Shown piece by piece: positions 7,335-12,081 of a stretch of 12,081 bases of DNA. The notes under the pieces were generated by a model that ran no database searches, was not told the origin of the DNA, and saw nothing but the letters and a program-made list of their open reading frames with translations. A program made the translations under genes and the position numbers. The stretch comes from Hamiltosporidium magnivora. Its lineage: Eukaryota; Microsporidia; Dubosqiidae. Numbering within the stretch: the first letter of the stretch is position 1; each line of letters starts with the position of its first letter. Location of the stretch: the NCBI GenBank assembly GCA_004325065.1, contig PITI01000463.1:1-12081 (forward strand). Direction: 5' to 3'.

Positions 7335-9440
7335 TTCTTTATAGAGTTGATTAGGTAATGGAAGTTCAATAATACGATAGTGCTAAATCACAGGTAGAGG
7401 ATACTTCAACATATAGATTCAAGCTCAATCCAAGTTTTTTAAATTTAATGATCAATTATCTTTCTTTTTATATTTTAAGTATATAACCCATAATTGAATG
7501 ATATAATATAAATCAACATACCCAATCCATAGAAATTTTATTTAGCGAAATAGAATACCCGCCTCGTTTCATAAACATACTTTATTTTCTAGTTATTATA
7601 ATATAATATTCATCTATGAATATATTTAGATAGCAAAGTATCATTCATTCTCTTACAGTACTTTATTTAATTAATTTCAAAAAAGTTTAAAAATTTAGTT
7701 GTAGCTTTACATACAAACAAGAAAAATATGTACAAATAGTATAAAAAATAAGTATATTATTTAGTTTAATATAAAACCAAATTTCTAAGGATTACCTATT
7801 GTTAAACTAAATTAAAATATTGTATAAAATATTCTATAATTCAATTTTTTTTGTTTAATGTGTACGACTTCATAAAAAAGTTTAAATCGAAAAAATACAA
7901 AATTAAACGATTTTTTGAATTAGTTGTAGAATTTTGTTTAAACAAGAGAAATAGATTAGGAAAACTAAAATTTACATATACTTAACGTATAAACATTTAT
8001 TTAAATTTGGTTTTAATTTATAATTTGTATAGAAACACATTTATCACTAAAGATATTTTATTGTACTATCGATTTTATTTAAATTTAATTCTGTAAATCT
8101 TTACTGTATAATATATAAGTCTAAAAAAGACTTAATAACATTGTTTTAAAACAATAAATATACTTATAATAAAAAAAATTAAAGTCAGTACAATAAGACT
8201 ACATAGTAAAAAAACTAATAATTTTTTTGTATAGATATATTAAGGAGATATAAATATCGATTTACTTATATAGATTATAGTAAAGAATAATAAATGCATG
8301 TCTGTATAAATATAGAGACTATCAAATATATTTCAATAAAGATAATATTAACATTTTTCTTCTTCCTCTATAAAATAGTATACAAGAAATTTTAAATACT
8401 TTTTCAGATGTATTCTTTATTTTTATTGGCTCTATATTCCTTTAAGCTAAAGAAGTAATATATATACTACCAGGCAGTTTGCTCAATTTTTGAAAAAGTA
8501 ACTAATATGAGGTTATATAGAAATACAAAGCTACGTTTCAATTTTCTATATGATTAATGTTTTAATAAATATATTGAGTGCTTTTAAAAACGATTTCACA
8601 AAAATTTATATATGCCTTTTTAGGTTGAACACAACGTATTATTATCAAGATAAAAAAATCTTATTTTTATATGAAGATTTAAGTTTTTAATCTAAAAGTA
8701 ATAAATAATCAAAAAAAACAACCCATACCTTACACCGAAAAACTTCTAATTATGGTAAATTTTATAAGTTTACTAAGGTTAGCTAATTAAAATAGTATAA
8801 GAATAAATACCATTAAATAATTTGCGTATTCTTAACAATTTAAAAATATATAAGATTTTTTAGAAAAATTACTATAAAATAAATTGTAATTCAGAATTAC
8901 TCAAAAAAAGTTGTAAAATTTTAAAAATTTTCATTTTTTGAAAAAACGCTAAAAGTTGTCAAAAGTATATAGAATGTGAAAAAATTTGCTAGATTATAGA
9001 TATTTAAAACCCTGATAGATATATAAATATAAAATGAATCCGTAAAAATACTACTCTATTCCAAAATTAAGTGAAAAAATGTAGAATTCAAAAAATTTAT
9101 ACAAAATTTTGAAAATATAAAAAATACGCCTAAATACATACAAAACTTAAAAAAACACAAAGGCACGAAAAAATAGTGACGAATAACAAAAGTTGTAATA
9201 ATACTGAAGCATAAAAAATTCCAGAGATTCCAAAAAAACCTTATAATGCTTTTAAACACATTTTTTTTTAAAATGTATAAAAAAGAAAAATACATTTCTT
9301 TAAAATGTAAAATATACACAAAATTAAAAAAAAGTAAACGTGTAGAAATTTTGTAAAATCAAATTTTCAAAAAGACACTTTCAAATTCACACTTGTTTTT
9401 AATATCTAAATATTCACAAAAAGAATAAAGATATTTTCGA
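7335..9440. other. Two-kilobase AT desert
   Basis: The most A/T-biased part of the window. 7440-9050 is almost purely A/T words with very few G/C pairs together. From about 8880 to 9380 the plus strand is A-rich, which makes the minus strand T-rich and keeps one minus-strand frame (9056-9319) open without implying coding. A perfect 8-bp inverted repeat, AAATGTAT/ATACATTT, lies at 9271-9278 and 9290-9297. No gene is supported. Confidence 0.65.
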
Positions 9441-9560
9441 ACTCAAATGTGTAATTCATCCAAAACCCTTCAGGATTGGGTGATCACTCTAAGAGATGAT
9501 ACGAATAAAATCAAATTAAAAGAGAAAAACTAAAAACTGAAAGTAAAATAAAATTAATAG
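9441..9560. other. Small higher-complexity patch around 9460-9500
   Basis: About 40 bases, including ACCCTTCAGGATTGGGT (ACCC and GGGT as short inverted arms, 9466-9482) and the palindrome GTGATCAC, stand out from the A/T background. Frames across it are short. It could be a small mobile-element scrap or a binding site; nothing more can be said. Confidence 0.35.
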
Positions 9561-9782
9561 CTGTTTTATTCCGATTTATTCTCTGATCAACCTTTTTGCT
9601 GCCCATTTTTTACCTTACTCTACATTTTACTTCCCTCTAGGTTCTTTTCTAACAATTGCAGCTTGAAAATGTATCTCAATATACCATACCACTACTGCAA
9701 TCTGTCATATCCCTCGCCCTTAATTATTTCAGACCAAATATTTCATAAATATTACCCAGACTACGGAATCTCAATATCATAA
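9561..9782 (+). CDS. 73-codon plus-strand frame, possible exon or remnant
   Basis: The frame opens after a TAG at 9558-9560 and ends at TAA 9780-9782. The plus strand here is pyrimidine-rich, which lowers stop frequency, so length alone is weak evidence. In favour of coding are a raised G+C and a varied peptide in the second half (SLKMYLNIPYHYCNL, then HKYYPDYGISIS). Two acceptor-like sites lie inside: CCCTCTAG near 9640 and TTTTCTAACAATTGCAG ending at 9660, where a CTAAC branch-type word sits unusually close to the AG. If the second is used, the exon would start at 9661 with about 40 codons. The minus strand also has a 25-codon frame over the same bases. No family is recognised. Confidence 0.2.
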   Translation: MFYSDLFSDQPFCCPFFTLLYILLPSRFFSNNCSLKMYLNIPYHYCNLSYPSPLIISDQIFHKYYPDYGISIS

Positions 9783-9869
9783 TTCCCATTAAAAGAAAAA
9801 TTACGAAAATTTCAACAAAAATGCACCAAACTAATTAAGTTAGAGTTTTCATTAATTTTTTTTGTTTAG

Positions 9870-9945
9870 GATTACATGGACAGGCAAATTTTATTTTCTC
9901 CGTGACAACCTGATTCGAATTTACACATTAAATTTTTGTCAGTAA
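9870..9945 (+). CDS. Candidate exon behind a strong acceptor-like site, unknown protein
   Basis: TTCATTAATTTTTTTTGTTTAG (AG at 9868-9869) is followed by one base and 24 codons to TAA 9943-9945. The peptide begins ITWTGKFYFLRDNLIRIYTL and has a realistic residue mix; G+C of 9870-9925 is well above the flanks. The exon would start in phase 2, so it accepts a donor that leaves two bases. A GTAAAA near the end (from 9942) could act as a donor instead of the stop. The minus strand is also open over these bases, with four cysteines in 25 codons, and cannot be excluded. About 90 bases separate it from the 9561-9782 frame on the same strand. No family is recognised. Confidence 0.23.
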
Positions 9946-10317
9946 AACAATTTTTTTTTATTCTTATTTATATACAAATTTATTTTCTGTAACAACTTTA
10001 GAGGATATTCTTATAAAACTGTTTTTCGTTTATTTTATCTACTATAGTTGAATTCACCTTATTTTTCAAATTTTTGGAGTTTAGAATTATCTAACTTCAC
10101 AAAGATATATTATTACAATAAGAAATCTAAATATATTCTTAGATTAATAGTATTTTAAGATGCATTTTTAAATCTAAATGTGTGTCTTTTCATAGTTATA
10201 GAATCTAAGAAAAAATATACTTTTAAAAAAAGTAAATTTACAACCAAAATAAATTTTTATTTATAAAGATTTTAAGTAGAAAATGATTGGTAGCTAATAT
10301 TAAAATCCCATTATTAC
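9946..10317. other. AT-rich spacer before the repeat tract
   Basis: No frame, RNA gene or clear repeat was seen. A/T-rich sequence with a few T-runs near 9950 and 10240. Confidence 0.6.
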
Positions 10318-11410
10318 TTAGAGAAGAATTAGGGAAACTACTTTTTATAGGGAAGAACAAAGATTTTTTCACGCCATAGGGTAGGAAAAAATAGAAACCA
10401 ACTTGTAGATAAGAGAATTATTTTTCACAATAAATTTCTATTTTTTTACCCCAAATTTTATTCAACAAGAATAAAAAAATTAGAGAGAAAGAAAATTAGC
10501 CAAGGAAAAAAAGATTTTAGTTAGAAACAAAAAATTAATTGAGAAAAAAAAGTTAAGAATAAATCGTGAGATAAAATCAAAGTAGAGATGAGTATTGGGG
10601 TTTACATCTATTAAAAAAGTTTTCGGTTAGGGAAAGAAAAATTGTAGTTACGGAAAAAAGATTTTAGCTAGGGAACAGGTATATGAGGGAAGAAAATTAG
10701 GTATGGGAAAAGAGAATTAGTTGGGACTAGGGTTTCGGGAAAGTGAAATCAGGCCGGGGGAAAGGATTTCTAAGGAAAAAGTATTGTTTTTTAAAATTTC
10801 AAAAATACTAAGGAAAGTTGAAATTGGTAGAAGAAGAATCTGTTAATTAGAAAAAAATTGTCAGAATGATAATATTTAATTGAAATTAATAGAGTCGGGT
10901 ATGTTATTAAAATTTGTTTTAAAGATACAAGTTTTCTAAAAAGAAAATAATTTGAACAAAATAAATAAAAATTGCTTTTGGAAAAAAAGAATTGTCCTGA
11001 AGGTAACGAAGTTTATTGCAAAAAGAAAGTTAGGGCGGAAAAAAATTAGTTGAGGGAAAAATAAATTTAAAGATAAAATGATTTGGTCAGGAAAATGATA
11101 AAGCTAGTGGAAAATATATTTAAAATATAAAGAAATTTAAGGGGGAGGGGGTTTCTGTTAGGTAGAAAAGAAGTTAGGGTAAAAAAAATCTGGGTAGGGA
11201 AATAATAATAGTAATAGGGTTGGAGAAAAATGTTTGGTTTGGGGACTAAAAATTAGGTTAGAGAAAACGCGTTTCGAGTGGTATGAAATTAATTAGTTTA
11301 GGGAAAAAGGTTTTTGACTTTTTAAAGACAGGTTGGTTCTTAGAGGTATTTAATTCTGCTTATTCTCAGTAAAATATTGTTGAGCAACAGTTTAAAGATT
11401 TTGGTTAGGG
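10318..11410 (+). repeat. Diverged purine-rich minisatellite, loose TTAGGGAAAA unit
   Basis: The plus strand changes to strong G+A bias, and short G-runs recur at regular steps. From 10630 they start at about 10630, 10652, 10671, 10687, 10705, 10723, 10737, 10756 and 10774, that is steps of 14-22 and mostly 18-19. A second well-spaced block has runs near 11033, 11054, 11090, 11109, 11141, 11161, 11177, 11197 and 11217. Each G-run is usually preceded by TTA, CTA or TA and followed by a run of A, as in GTTAGGGAAAGAAAA. Copies differ widely in sequence and length, so the array is old. Weak outliers occur at 10329-10385, 11298 and 11402. TTAGGG-like words recall telomere repeats, but the unit is about three times longer than a telomere hexamer, so I read this as a minisatellite and not a telomere. 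No coding frame runs through it. Confidence 0.6.
11141..11151 (+). repeat. G-run pair GGGGGAGGGGG
   Basis: Ten G in eleven bases, by far the most G-dense point of the window, inside the diverged minisatellite. With the nearby runs at 11161, 11177 and 11192 it could support a G-quadruplex with long loops, but only two runs are tightly spaced, so this is weak. Confidence 0.5.
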
Positions 11411-12081
11411 GAAATATTTCTGTCTGATACAAATAAATATTTTCTTATATTAATATTCAAATGCTTTTTAATTTTCGTTTGGGGATTTTTTTTCAAAACA
11501 TAAATATTTTTGGTTCCAAAGTTCCAAGAGTAGTTTTATTTGGAAAAAATTATGAAATCTGCTAAATTCAAATTAATAAACGTAAAAAATCATTTAATAT
11601 TAGGAGTTTACCTTTTTAAAATTTTAGATGAATAAATTCAATGCTTACTTTTTTTTTATAATTGAAAATTTATTTAAATTAAAAATGCTAAAAGCTTTGC
11701 ATTTCGAAGCTCTTTTATTTTTATATTCAAAAGTATGCCGCTTTTTATCCATAAGGATTTTCAATGTAAAAACCAATGTCTGCATTTTTTACTTACTTGT
11801 TTAAAAGCAAGAAAATCATAAAAAACTTTTAAAAAGTGCAATTTCAAAAGGCATTTAAGGATATCTTCGTTTTATTTCTATTTATTGTGAATTCGTTATA
11901 AAAGGGAAACTAAAACTTTCTATGGTCGAGCCAAAATAAGCCATTTTAATATAATCTGATAAGAATTGAAAGATTTCATGCAAATCACACAAACTAACTT
12001 AGAAAAGCAAAATAAAAAAAGTTAATTTATTTAGAAAGCGTATAAAGCACCTAATACCATTCCAATTAAAAAGTTTTGCTT
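11411..12081. other. AT-rich flank, no gene seen
   Basis: After the purine-rich tract the sequence returns to A/T-rich DNA without strand bias. Frames are short on both strands and no RNA gene or repeat array was seen. Small patches near 11695-11760 are slightly less biased but show no motif. Confidence 0.6.

Noticed and set aside
7396..7440. T-arm-like GATTCAAGCTCAATCC
   Set aside because: The bases flanking the putative loop do not pair and no D or acceptor arm is present.
9056..9319. 87-codon minus-strand frame, hydrophobic product
   Set aside because: It starts with GTG (first ATG at 9293-9295) and lies in a T-rich strand where stops are rare. The product is almost only Phe, Ile, Leu, Tyr, Lys and Cys, as expected from T-rich DNA, and nothing else supports a gene.
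10318..11410. True telomere or interstitial telomere array
   Set aside because: TTAGGG words are scattered singly within a unit of about 18-20 bases and never occur as consecutive hexamers or pentamers.
1..12081. Organelle, bacterial endosymbiont or phage origin
   Set aside because: No rRNA, tRNA, respiratory-chain or ribosomal-protein genes, and coding density is near zero over 12 kb, which does not fit compact organelle, endosymbiont or phage genomes.

Overview
The window is very AT-rich DNA, by eye only about one fifth to one quarter G+C, and it has almost no long open reading frames on either strand. I see no rRNA, no convincing tRNA, no CRISPR array, no bacterial operon layout, no Shine-Dalgarno-spaced gene series and no intact transposase or polymerase. 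The look is that of nuclear non-coding DNA (intergenic or deep intronic) from a eukaryote with an AT-rich genome. An invertebrate such as an insect is my best guess, but nothing here fixes the lineage.

Most of the window is A/T-dominated sequence with no gene. It is broken by short islands of higher complexity and G+C that read as protein-like peptides, some next to good splice-site consensus sequences. From left to right these are: 1132-1301, an island rich in CpG for this DNA and open on both strands; 2025-2113, a plus-strand exon-like segment ending in CAG|GTAAGG; 3920-4309, a minus-strand coding-like stretch with one internal stop and two apparent frameshifts; 4310-4582, a more balanced non-coding continuation with a hairpin and TATA-like words; 5587-5667 and 5770-5941, plus-strand segments behind polypyrimidine-AG acceptor-like sites; 6209-6304, a 31-codon plus-strand frame; 7107-7334, the longest plus-strand frame outside low-complexity sequence; and 9561-9945, two plus-strand frames, the second behind a strong acceptor-like site.

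From about 10318 to 11410 the plus strand is purine-rich and carries a strongly diverged minisatellite. G-runs recur every 16-22 bases in a loose TTAGGGAAAA-type unit.

No protein family could be assigned with confidence to any coding-like segment. The most economical reading is a gene-poor stretch that holds one or a few exons of an unknown gene with large introns, plus remnants of old mobile or duplicated coding DNA. A single functional system linking these pieces is not supported by the sequence alone. Confidence is low for every coding call and moderate to high only for the repeats and palindromes that can be read directly.
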